NCBI RefSeq assembly: GCF_038396845.1 | Contig: NZ_CP151587.1 | Span: forward strand, 780,001-844,000 | Direction: 5' to 3' | DNA length: 64,000 bases | Origin: Gymnodinialimonas sp. 57CJ19 | GTDB lineage: Bacteria > Pseudomonadota > Alphaproteobacteria > Rhodobacterales > Rhodobacteraceae | Part shown: positions 47,801-55,758 of the stretch, one piece after another | Position numbering within the stretch: the first letter of the stretch is position 1 | Layout: each line of letters opens with the position of its first letter | The notes under the pieces: model-generated | Told to the model about the DNA's origin: nothing | Databases searched by the model: none | Seen by the model: the letters and a program-made list of their open reading frames with translations, nothing else | Translations under genes and position numbers: made by a program

Positions 47801-48529
47801 ATGAGTTTGCAAACCATGCTGCATGCGGTGTTTCCGCCGGAATGCCTTAATTGTTCGGCACGGGTCGAGGATGCCTTTGCGATTTGCGGCACCTGTTGGG
47901 GCGATACGCCGTTCATTCTGGGGGCAGCTTGCGATCTTTGCGGCACCGGGTTGCCTGGCCAAACCGCGGCGGAAGGGGAAGCGTTGATTTGCAACGAATG
48001 CCAGCGCGTGCCCCGCGCCTGGGACCATGGGCGGGCAGTGTTTGCCTATGAAGGGGTGGGCCGAAGGCTGGTCTTGGCTCTGAAACACGGGGACCGAACC
48101 GATATCGCCCGGGCCGCGGGCCCCTGGATGGCGCGGACGGCGGCGGATTTGCTGGAGGATGATCCCTTGCTTGTCCCCGTGCCCCTGCATTGGACCCGCC
48201 TTGCCCGTCGCCGCTTTAATCAGGCGGCCCTTCTGGCGTGGTCGCTGGCGCGTCACTGCGCGGCCGAGGTTGAACCGATGGCGCTGCTTCGCCTGCGCCC
48301 GACCCCCTCGCAGGAGGGGCGATCGCGCGATGCCCGATTCCAGAACGTGGACGAGGCGATTATTCCCCACCCCCGCAAAGGCAGTGCGTTGGAGGGACGC
48401 AATGTGCTCTTGATCGACGATGTCATGACCTCTGGCGCCACCCTCGCCATCGCGACCGAGGCCTGTCGCCGCGCCGGTGCCGAAAAAGTGTCTGTCTTGG
48501 CCCTAGCGCGGGTGGGGGGAGACACCTAA
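47801..48529 (+). CDS. comF: ComF family phosphoribosyltransferase-like protein
   Basis: A 242-residue protein with two N-terminal zinc-finger Cys pairs (CLNC/CGTC and CDLCGTG/CNEC) and a type I phosphoribosyltransferase domain with PRPP motif VLLIDDVMTSGAT. ComF proteins take part in DNA uptake in competent bacteria, but in this family group the role is not established. ATG 47801 begins a compact family N-terminus. grxC follows after 38 bases. Confidence 0.92.
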   Translation: MSLQTMLHAVFPPECLNCSARVEDAFAICGTCWGDTPFILGAACDLCGTGLPGQTAAEGEALICNECQRVPRAWDHGRAVFAYEGVGRRLVLALKHGDRTDIARAAGPWMARTAADLLEDDPLLVPVPLHWTRLARRRFNQAALLAWSLARHCAAEVEPMALLRLRPTPSQEGRSRDARFQNVDEAIIPHPRKGSALEGRNVLLIDDVMTSGATLAIATEACRRAGAEKVSVLALARVGGDT

Positions 48530-48567
48530 ATAGGGACCTCTATTGTTCCTCAGGAAAGCGCTCTGCC

Positions 48568-48828
48568 ATGGCCAATGTTACGCTCTATACCTCTCCGCTC
48601 TGCGGGTTTTGCCACGCCGCCAAGCGGATGCTGACAGACAAGGGCGTGAGCTACGCCGAGATCGACGTGGCCGCAGAGCCCGCCAAACGGCAAGAAATGC
48701 TGAGCCGTGCCAATGGCCGCCACACCGTGCCGCAGATTTTCATCGGCGACACCCATGTGGGCGGCTACGACGACATGGCCACGTTGGAGCGGAACGGTAA
48801 ACTGGACGCCTTACTCGCGGCAGACTGA
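48568..48828 (+). CDS. grxC: Glutaredoxin 3 (class I dithiol)
   Basis: An 86-residue glutaredoxin with active site CGFC in place of the more usual CPYC, the cis-Pro motif HTVPQIFIGD and GGYDDMATLERNGKLDALL. It reduces disulfides with glutathione in the cytoplasm. It shares the strand and short spacing with comF. Confidence 0.95.
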   Translation: MANVTLYTSPLCGFCHAAKRMLTDKGVSYAEIDVAAEPAKRQEMLSRANGRHTVPQIFIGDTHVGGYDDMATLERNGKLDALLAAD

Positions 48829-48885
48829 CCCGATTGGCGCTATTCCCCTTGCGTCTTGCTGCGGCGCGGCGCTTTACTCCGCGGT

Positions 48886-49332
48886 ATGTCCAAGCACGAC
48901 GATCCTCTCTCTGTTGCGCTGTTCAGCGAGGTCTTCATGATCGACCAGCTGGCACGGGCTCGGCTGTCGAAAGCTTTGCCCAAGGGGATGGAGTTGAGCC
49001 ACTTTTCCGTGCTCAACCATCTGGCGGCCACTCAGGATGAAAAATCCCCCGCGCAACTGGCGCGGGCGTTTCACCTGACGCGCGGGGCGATGACCAACAC
49101 GCTGAACAAGCTGGAATGGGCCGGACATATCCATGTGCGGCCCGATTGGGACGATGCGCGGCGCAAGATGATCTCGATCAGTCCTGCCGGGCGTCGGGCA
49201 CGAGAGGTGGCGATTGCCGCGATTGTGCCGATCCTGACAGAAGCCGTGGCCGAGATTGGCCCCGGAAAGGTCCGCGATGCCTTGCCGCTGCTGCGCGATG
49301 TGCGCCGCAAGCTGGAAGGCGATGGCGCTTAG
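48886..49332 (+). CDS. MarR-family transcriptional regulator
   Basis: A 148-residue winged-helix regulator: FSVLNHLAATQ, SPAQLARAFHLTRGAMTNTLNKLEWAG (recognition helix) and WDDARRKMISISPAGRRA (wing). ATG 48886 was chosen; an upstream start would add ten residues. 57 bases after grxC. Its target is unknown; the adjacent ubiG gene is convergent. Confidence 0.88.
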   Translation: MSKHDDPLSVALFSEVFMIDQLARARLSKALPKGMELSHFSVLNHLAATQDEKSPAQLARAFHLTRGAMTNTLNKLEWAGHIHVRPDWDDARRKMISISPAGRRAREVAIAAIVPILTEAVAEIGPGKVRDALPLLRDVRRKLEGDGA

Positions 49333-49340
49333 GCCCCGTT

Positions 49341-50099
49341 TCAGGCGGCGCGTTTGACCGAGGCTGTGACGTAGTTAACGCTCAGATCACGCGCGCTGAT
49401 CCCCCAAGTCCACAGCACCGGATTGAAGACGAAGCCCTTTCGATCCACCGGGTCGAGTCCCGCTTGGCCAATCAGCGCGAAAAGCTCGTCCGGGGTGATG
49501 AATTTTGACCATTCGTGGGTGCCCTTCGGCAACCAGCGCATCACGTGTTCCGCGCCGATGATCGCCATCAGAAAACTCTTGGGGTTGCGGTTCAGGGTCG
49601 AACAGACCATCAGACCGCCCGGTTTCAGAAGCTGTTGGCAGGCGGTCAGGAAGCCCAAGGGATCGGCCACATGCTCCACCACTTCCATGTTCAGGACGAC
49701 GTCGAATTGCTCGCCCGCGTCGGCCATCGCCTCGGCGGTGGTGTGGCGATAGTCGATCTCTAGCCCCGATTGCGCGGCATGGACCTGCGCGACGGGGATG
49801 TTGCCCGCAGCCGCGTCGGCCCCCACCACATCGGCGCCCAACCGGGCCATCGGTTCGGCCAGAAGGCCGCCGCCACAGCCGATATCCAGAATACGCAAAC
49901 CGGCGAAAGGCGCCTCAGCCTTCAAGTCACGGCCAAACTCAGCCGCGATCTGCTGGGTGATGTAATCGAGCCGCGTGGGGTTGAGCATGTGGAGCGGCTT
50001 GAATTTGCCGTTCAGGTCCCACCACTCCGCGGCCATCGCCTCGAATTTGGCGACTTCGCTGTCATCTACGGTGTTCACGGGCGCAGCTGTCATGGACAT
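49341..50099 (-). CDS. ubiG: Ubiquinone biosynthesis O-methyltransferase UbiG
   Basis: A 252-residue SAM-dependent methyltransferase acting twice in ubiquinone synthesis. It shows [49 protein letters not shown], and [14 protein letters not shown]. Divergent from the iminopeptidase gene across 91 bases. Confidence 0.97.
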   Translation of the reverse strand: MSMTAAPVNTVDDSEVAKFEAMAAEWWDLNGKFKPLHMLNPTRLDYITQQIAAEFGRDLKAEAPFAGLRILDIGCGGGLLAEPMARLGADVVGADAAAGNIPVAQVHAAQSGLEIDYRHTTAEAMADAGEQFDVVLNMEVVEHVADPLGFLTACQQLLKPGGLMVCSTLNRNPKSFLMAIIGAEHVMRWLPKGTHEWSKFITPDELFALIGQAGLDPVDRKGFVFNPVLWTWGISARDLSVNYVTASVKRAA

Positions 50100-50190
50100 C
50101 CCCTACATCCTTTGCAAATCTTGGCACGAGCCGGGGTCGGCAAAAATCGTGTCGTGTCGTTTCCAACGTCACGTTCTATATAGGACGGAT

Positions 50191-51180
50191 ATGGATAAGT
50201 TCTCGGGCCAAAAGAGCACAGCTTCGCATTTGTTTCCGCCGATTGAGCCCTTCGATCAGCGGATTCTGAACGTGGGCGATGGACATCACATTTATGTGGA
50301 GCAATGCGGCAATCCCCGCGGCGCGCCTGTGGTCGTGTTGCACGGCGGGCCCGGCGGCGGCTGTAGCCCGGCGATGCGGCGGTATTTCGACCCCGAGATC
50401 TGGCGCGTCATCCTGTTTGATCAGCGCGGCTGCGGACGGTCGCGGCCCCATGCCTCGACGACGGATAACACGACGTGGCATCTTGTGGCGGATATCGAGA
50501 AGATCCGCACGACGCTGGGGATTGAGCGGTGGGCGGTGTTCGGCGGCAGCTGGGGCGCGACGCTGGGGCTGGTCTATGCCGAGACGCACCCGGAATCGGT
50601 CGCTTATCTGGCGCTGCGCGGCGTGTTCTTGTCGATGCAGAGAGAGCTGGACTGGTTCTACGGCGGCGGGGCCGGGCAGTTCTGGCCCGAGCAATGGCAA
50701 CGCTTCGTCAGCCTCGTGCCCGAAGAGGAGCGGGGCGATTTCATTGCCGCCTACAACCGCCGCCTGTTCTCGGGCGATCTGATGCTTGAAACCCGCTTTG
50801 CCCGGTCATGGGCCGCGTGGGAAAATGCGCTGGCGTCGATGAACAGCGATGGACATGGCGGTGAAAGCCCGGCGGAATATGCCCGAGCCTTTGCGCGGCT
50901 GGAGAACCACTATTTTGTCAACAAGGGCTTTCTGGAGGAAGACGGCCAAATCCTGCGCGATGTGCACCGGATTGCGCATATCCCCGGCACGATCGTGCAG
51001 GGACGCTATGACATGATCTGCCCGCCGATTTCGGCCCATGCACTGGCGTCGAAATGGCCGGGAGGCCGGCTGCATATGGTGCGCAACGCGGGCCACGCCC
51101 TGAGCGAGCTGGGGATCAGCCAACAGCTGGTGCGCGTGATGCGCATGGTCGGCGAAAAAGCGACGCAGTACGGGTTGTGA
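50191..51180 (+). CDS. pip: Proline iminopeptidase
   Basis: A 329-residue alpha/beta hydrolase that cleaves N-terminal proline. It has HGGPGGGCSP (oxyanion hole), FDQRGCGRSRPHA, the nucleophile Ser in GGSWGATLGL, and later catalytic Asp in GRYDMICPP and His in NAGHALSE. ATG 50191 has AGGACGG upstream. The 3' end is convergent with dnaE2 through the palindrome array. Confidence 0.95.
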   Translation: MDKFSGQKSTASHLFPPIEPFDQRILNVGDGHHIYVEQCGNPRGAPVVVLHGGPGGGCSPAMRRYFDPEIWRVILFDQRGCGRSRPHASTTDNTTWHLVADIEKIRTTLGIERWAVFGGSWGATLGLVYAETHPESVAYLALRGVFLSMQRELDWFYGGGAGQFWPEQWQRFVSLVPEEERGDFIAAYNRRLFSGDLMLETRFARSWAAWENALASMNSDGHGGESPAEYARAFARLENHYFVNKGFLEEDGQILRDVHRIAHIPGTIVQGRYDMICPPISAHALASKWPGGRLHMVRNAGHALSELGISQQLVRVMRMVGEKATQYGL

Positions 51181-51185
51181 GGGGG

Positions 51186-51269
51186 AAGGCCCTTGCAAGG
51201 GCCTTGGCAGCTTTTTGCAAAAAGCTGTCACGCGCCTGAAGGCGCGTCAAAAGCCTTGCAAGGCTTTTG
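51186..51269. repeat. Array of palindromes with TTGCAA cores, running into dnaE2
   Basis: Four perfect inverted repeats lie in series: 51186-51205, 51208-51227, 51230-51247 (stem ACGCGCC with TGAA loop) and 51248-51269. Three of the four have a TTGCAA centre, as in the array at 11178-11250. The stop codon of dnaE2 (51228-51230) and its last 13 or so codons lie inside the array. Confidence 0.85.
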
Positions 51270-54176
51270 CGAGGCGCGCGGGGCGGGGGCGGTCAGGAGC
51301 CGAGGGTCGATGCCGGGGCTCAGGCGGTCGCGGATCAGCGCCACTGGGTGTGTGCGCAGGGTCAGCCGCATGGAGACGTAGTCCTCCACCACGTTTTCCC
51401 CCTCGGTCATCTGCGGCAGGGCGACGGCTGGCTCGAAAATTCCCTCTCCGTCCAGATCGCCCTTGAACAGGGGCAGTTCCTGCTTCGGGGTCAGGGCACG
51501 GGCGGCCCAAAGGGCATCGCGGCGGCTGATCCCAAGGGCGGCGAAAGCATCGGCTTCGGCCAGGATCGTGAGCATCTTGGCCTCCACCCCGGCCAGACGC
51601 CAGACATCTTCCACCGACGTATAGCCATTGCCACGGGCGGCGATCAGCCATTCGGCTTCGTCTTCCTGCATGGATTTGATCTGTCGGAACCCAAGACGCA
51701 GGACCAGCGCGCCGCGCTCGGTGCGTTCCATCACGTTATCCCAATGGGAGCGGTTCACGCAGATCGGCCGCACCTCTACCCCATGTTCACGGGCGTCGCG
51801 CACGATTTGGGCGGGGGCGTAGAACCCCATGGGCTGCGCGTTAAGCAGGGCGCAGGCGAAGATGCCGGGGTGGTGGCGTTTCAGCCAACTGGAGGCATAG
51901 ACCAGCAAAGCGAAGCTGGCAGCGTGGGATTCCGGGAAGCCGTAGGCGCCGAACCCCTCAATTTGGCTAAAGCACCGCTCGGCGAAGTCATCGTCATAGC
52001 CGTTGTCACGCATCCCGCGCAGAAAGCGCGTGCGCATCTCGGACACGTTGCCGTGCTTTTTGAACGTTGCAAGCGCGCGGCGCAGCTTGTCGGCTTCTTC
52101 AGGAGAGAACCCCGCCCCGATAATAGCGATCTGCATCGCTTGTTCCTGGAACAACGGTACGCCAAGGGTTTTGCCCAAGACCTGACCCAGGGCGTCCGAG
52201 GGGAAGCTGACCTCTTCCTCGCCGTTCCGCCGCCGGATGAAAGGATGCACCATATCGCCCTGAATGGGACCGGGGCGGATGATGGCCACTTGGATCACCA
52301 GATCATAGAAACACCGGGGCCGCATCCGGGGCAGAAAGTTCATCTGTGCGCGGCTTTCGACTTGGAACACCCCAAGGCTATCGGCCTTGCACAGCATGTC
52401 GTAGGTCGCGGGGTCTTCGGGTGGCAGGGTGGCCAGCGAGTAATCGGTCTGGTGGTGGATTTGCAGCAGATCAAACGCCTTTCGGATGCAGGTCAACATG
52501 CCCAGAGCGAGCACATCGACCTTCAGGATGCCGAGGGCGTCGATGTCGTCCTTGTCCCAGCAAATCACGGTGCGGTCGTCCATGCTGGCGTTCTCGATCG
52601 GCACCAGCTCGTCCAACCGGCCTTCGGTGATCACGAAGCCGCCCACGTGTTGGCTCAGGTGGCGGGGGAAGCCGATGATGTCCTGGATCAGCTGAAGGGT
52701 CTGAACAAGGCGCGGGCTGGAGGGGTCGAGCCCGACTTCCCGCAGGCGCGCAACCTCGGGACCCGCGTTGGACCATGATCCCCAGATTTGGGATGACAGG
52801 GCTGAAAGGATATCTTCGGACAGGCCCATGGCGCGGCCCACTTCACGCACGGCGCGTTTGCTGCGGTAATGGATGACCGTGGCACACAGACCCGCGCGGT
52901 GGCGGCCGTAGCGTTCATAGATGTGTTGGATAACCTCTTCGCGGCGCTCGTGTTCGAAATCGACGTCGATGTCAGGGGGCTCATTACGGGCCTCACTCAC
53001 GAAACGTTCGAACACCATGGTGCCGATCTCGGGCGAGACAGAGGTGACGCCGAGGGCGTAACAGGTGATGGAATTGGCCGCAGAGCCTCGTCCTTGGCAC
53101 AGGATATTGCGCGACCGGGCGAAGGCGACGATGTCGTTGACGGTCAGGAAATAAGGCTCGTACCCCAGTTTGGCGATGAGAGAGAGTTCGTGACTGAGCT
53201 GTTTGGTGGCTTTCTCGGGCACGCCTTGGGGATAGCGCCAGTGCAACCCGTCCTGGGCAAGGCGCCGCAACCTGTCGGCGGCGGTTTCTCCATCGGCGAT
53301 TTCCGAAGGATATTCGTAGCGTAGGCTGGCGATATCAAACTGGCAGCGATCGGCCACGATGAGGGTGTTTGCCAGCGCCGCCTCGTGGCCTTGGAAGATG
53401 CGCTGCATCTCAGGCAGACCGCGCAGGCGTTGTTCGGCATTGGCTTGGGCGGCGGTGCCAAGGTCTTCGACCTTGATGCCTTGGCGAATGCAGGTGAGCA
53501 CATCGGTCAACCTGCGCCGCGCGCCGTGGTGCATCAGGGGACGGGCCGAGGCGATGGTCTGCAAGCCAAGGGTCCGGGCCAGTTGCGCCTGGGCGGTGAA
53601 GCGGGCGCTGTCTTGCCCATCGTATTGAGGCGAGAGGCACAGCCAGGGGGACAAGGGGGTGATGCGACGGGCAGCGTCCCGCCAGCCCTTGGTGGCACGG
53701 CGCGGGGCGTGGAGGAGAAGCTCCAGCCCCTCATGTCGCGCCAGAAGGTCTTCGAGGTGGAGGATGCACGCGCCCTTCTCGGCCCGCAGGCGCCCGGTGG
53801 AGAGAAGGCGGCACAGGCTGGCCCATCCGGCACGATCCCGGGGCAGAGCCGTGATCTGGAGGCCTTCGGAGAAGATCAGGCGGGACGCCGGCAGAAGGCG
53901 GGGAACGTGGTCGATATTGGCACGGGGCGCGGCTGGAATATGGGCAGGTTTGGGCGGCCCGATGGGGTCGAGAGCCGCGATTTTGGCATCGTCGATCTCG
54001 GCCTGGATCTTTTGCAGTTCGGACCAGGCGCGCACGATGCCAGCGACGGAGTTCTCATCGGCGATGGCGATGGCGTCGATGCCAAGGATGGCGGCACGAC
54101 GGGCGTATTCCTCGGGGTGGGAGCCGCCGGTGAGGAAGGTGAAGTTGGAGGTGATGGTGAGTTCTGCGAATCCCAT
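51228..54176 (-). CDS. dnaE2: Error-prone DNA polymerase DnaE2 (C-terminal OB domain apparently missing)
   Basis: A 982-residue C-family polymerase used in SOS mutagenesis. It has an N-terminal PHP domain (LTITSNFTFLTGGSHPEEYA, with changed metal ligands typical of DnaE2) and catalytic Asp residues in PPDIDVDFEHERREEV. The fingers/palm region (GRGSAANSITCYALGVT) and HhH region (GISRRDALWAARAL) follow. DnaE2 proteins usually extend about 100 further residues as an OB-fold nucleic-acid-binding domain; here the frame ends just after HPVALIRDRL, and its last residues (QKPCKAFDAPSGA) come from palindrome DNA. No imuA or imuB is in the window. LexA box 10 bases upstream of the ATG. Confidence 0.93.
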   Translation of the reverse strand: MGFAELTITSNFTFLTGGSHPEEYARRAAILGIDAIAIADENSVAGIVRAWSELQKIQAEIDDAKIAALDPIGPPKPAHIPAAPRANIDHVPRLLPASRLIFSEGLQITALPRDRAGWASLCRLLSTGRLRAEKGACILHLEDLLARHEGLELLLHAPRRATKGWRDAARRITPLSPWLCLSPQYDGQDSARFTAQAQLARTLGLQTIASARPLMHHGARRRLTDVLTCIRQGIKVEDLGTAAQANAEQRLRGLPEMQRIFQGHEAALANTLIVADRCQFDIASLRYEYPSEIADGETAADRLRRLAQDGLHWRYPQGVPEKATKQLSHELSLIAKLGYEPYFLTVNDIVAFARSRNILCQGRGSAANSITCYALGVTSVSPEIGTMVFERFVSEARNEPPDIDVDFEHERREEVIQHIYERYGRHRAGLCATVIHYRSKRAVREVGRAMGLSEDILSALSSQIWGSWSNAGPEVARLREVGLDPSSPRLVQTLQLIQDIIGFPRHLSQHVGGFVITEGRLDELVPIENASMDDRTVICWDKDDIDALGILKVDVLALGMLTCIRKAFDLLQIHHQTDYSLATLPPEDPATYDMLCKADSLGVFQVESRAQMNFLPRMRPRCFYDLVIQVAIIRPGPIQGDMVHPFIRRRNGEEEVSFPSDALGQVLGKTLGVPLFQEQAMQIAIIGAGFSPEEADKLRRALATFKKHGNVSEMRTRFLRGMRDNGYDDDFAERCFSQIEGFGAYGFPESHAASFALLVYASSWLKRHHPGIFACALLNAQPMGFYAPAQIVRDAREHGVEVRPICVNRSHWDNVMERTERGALVLRLGFRQIKSMQEDEAEWLIAARGNGYTSVEDVWRLAGVEAKMLTILAEADAFAALGISRRDALWAARALTPKQELPLFKGDLDGEGIFEPAVALPQMTEGENVVEDYVSMRLTLRTHPVALIRDRLSPGIDPRLLTAPAPRASQKPCKAFDAPSGA

Positions 54177-54186
54177 GGGGATATAT

Positions 54187-54201
54187 GTTCATAGTTTGTT
54201 C
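54187..54201 (-). promoter_or_regulatory. LexA (SOS) box for dnaE2
   Basis: GTTC-ATAGTTT-GTTC matches the alphaproteobacterial SOS operator GTTC-N7-GTTC exactly, ending ten bases before the dnaE2 start, so DNA damage should induce the polymerase. Confidence 0.88.
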
Positions 54202-54259
54202 TATTTTGGGAGTCAGGATAAGTGAGAGGTTTCGCCGCGCAATGCACGGCGACCAAGCG

Positions 54260-54276
54260 GGGGGATTTCATCCCCC
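54260..54276. terminator. Hairpin between dnaE2 and cytochrome b561
   Basis: GGGGGAT-TTC-ATCCCCC forms a strong stem-loop. No T-tract follows on either strand. It may stabilise or end the cytochrome b561 transcript. Confidence 0.5.
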
Positions 54277-54288
54277 GGACCCCCCTGA

Positions 54289-54330
54289 CGATATTTTTGA
54301 AAAGATGAAGGGGCCAGAAAGATGAAGGGG
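54289..54330 (+). repeat. Intergenic motif copy 4 with 13-base direct repeat
   Basis: ATATTTTTGAAAAGATGAAG is the fourth and most divergent copy of the motif. AAAGATGAAGGGG is repeated exactly at 54301-54313 and 54318-54330, 17 bases apart. Confidence 0.55.
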
Positions 54331-54335
54331 ACAAA

Positions 54336-54355
54336 TTGATATACTATTGATATAC
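54336..54355 (+). repeat. Direct repeat TTGATATAC-TA-TTGATATAC
   Basis: A 9-base unit is repeated exactly after two bases, 24 bases past the b561 stop in the dnaE2 upstream region. Confidence 0.6.
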
Positions 54356-54378
54356 CCAAGCGGCGCGTCGGGGGCGCT

Positions 54379-54924
54379 TTAGCCAGACCGGGGCCACATG
54401 CGGGAGAAGACGCCATCGCGTTTGATGAGACCGTGTTGAAGCGCCGCGCCGATGTGCATGGCCAAGAGGATTGCGAGGGCCCAAGCGCCGTAGAAGTGGA
54501 TGGATTTTGCCACGGCGGCCAAGGCATCGGAGCGGGGGACGAGGGCGGGGATGCCCATGGCGTCCAGGGCTTCGATTGGGAAGCCACCGGCGCGCACGCG
54601 GATGTAGCCGGCGAGGGGCATGACGAGCAGCAAAGCATAGAGGGCAACGTGGGTGAGGCTCGCGATTTTGATCTGCCAAGCGGGAAGATGGGCTGGTTCG
54701 GCTGGGGGAGTATTTCGCCAGCGGTAGATCAGGCGCACAACGATCAGAAGCAGGAGGAGTGACCCGACGTTTTTGTGGGAGATAAACAGCGTGTCTTGGA
54801 GGGAACGGGGCAGGCCTTCCTGGATCATGGTGGCCCCGCCGATGATCATCGGGATGATCAAGAGCGCCATCAGCCAATGAAGCCACCGCGCGGGGGCACG
54901 GTATGTATCTGTCGGAGTTGTCAT
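54379..54924 (-). CDS. Cytochrome b561-type membrane protein
   Basis: A 181-residue four-helix di-haem b cytochrome. His ligands are in ARWLHWLMALL, FISHKNVGSLLL, SLTHVALYALLL and KSIHFYGAWALAILLAMHIG. ATG 54924 is preferred to a start 18 codons upstream. It should pass electrons from quinol or hydrogen-type donors across the membrane; the partner is unknown. Confidence 0.92.
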   Translation of the reverse strand: MTTPTDTYRAPARWLHWLMALLIIPMIIGGATMIQEGLPRSLQDTLFISHKNVGSLLLLLIVVRLIYRWRNTPPAEPAHLPAWQIKIASLTHVALYALLLVMPLAGYIRVRAGGFPIEALDAMGIPALVPRSDALAAVAKSIHFYGAWALAILLAMHIGAALQHGLIKRDGVFSRMWPRSG

Positions 54925-55029
54925 TTTCGCCTTACCCTGTTTTGCATTATCAATTGTGGTTCGCGAGGAACGGACCAAATTATCTTTAATGCCTTAAAAC
55001 GAAGCAGATCGGTGTCGACAAAGCAACTC

Positions 55030-55758
55030 ATGGCTAACCTGGACAAATCCTCTGACGTGGGGCTGGCGCGGTTTTCTGTAGCGGCGCAGTTTGCCGTCGT
55101 GGGGCTGATCGGGGGCTGCTTTGTCGCCGGGGTCAGCTGGATTTTGCTGGGCAATTCCCCGGGCATTCTGGGGGGCATGTGCCTCTATGGGGTCGTGATA
55201 GCGCTGGCCCTTAACGGGGTAAGAGAGCGGTTTGCGCACCGAACCATTGGCCTGTGCAACGGGGCCACGATTGCACGCCTTGCGTTGGTTTCCGTGTTGG
55301 TTGCTGTCCTGATGTCGGGATACGCGCTGTCGTGGGCTGTGTTTGGCGTGGCCGTGGTTGCCTTTGCGCTCGACGGTGTGGACGGGTGGCTGGCAAGGCG
55401 AGAGGGGCGCGCCTCGGCCTTTGGAGCGCGGTTCGATATGGAGGTCGACTCTCTCCTTGCGCTGGTTCTGGCGTTACTGGTTTGGCAGAGCGGCACAGTT
55501 GGCGCTTACGTGGTGATCCTTGGCCTGCCTCGCTATGCCTTTTGGGTGGCGCAGTTTCCCTTCCCTTCGTTGAATGGCGCCTTGCCGGAGCGCTTTAGCC
55601 GCAAAGTCGTATGTGTGGTGCAAATCACCGCCCTGATCACGGCGCTATGCCCCTTGGTGCCTGCGCCGGTTGCGAGCGTTTTCGTGGGCGCGGCGGCGGT
55701 TGCTTTGATCTGGTCATTCTGGGTGGACGTCCGGCACCTATCCGGCGCAAGGGGATGA
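55030..55758 (+). CDS. CDP-alcohol phosphatidyltransferase
   Basis: A 242-residue integral membrane enzyme with the family motif DGVDGWLARREGRASAFGAR, FDMEVD (D-x2-DG-x2-AR-x8-G-x3-D-x3-D). It joins an alcohol head group (glycerol phosphate, inositol phosphate, choline and others) to a CDP-lipid, displacing CMP. ATG 55030 is selected; the frame upstream is antisense to cytochrome b561. The next gene starts at the overlapping ATGA. Being far from pgsA-type contexts, it probably makes an unusual lipid. Confidence 0.88.
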   Translation: MANLDKSSDVGLARFSVAAQFAVVGLIGGCFVAGVSWILLGNSPGILGGMCLYGVVIALALNGVRERFAHRTIGLCNGATIARLALVSVLVAVLMSGYALSWAVFGVAVVAFALDGVDGWLARREGRASAFGARFDMEVDSLLALVLALLVWQSGTVGAYVVILGLPRYAFWVAQFPFPSLNGALPERFSRKVVCVVQITALITALCPLVPAPVASVFVGAAAVALIWSFWVDVRHLSGARG

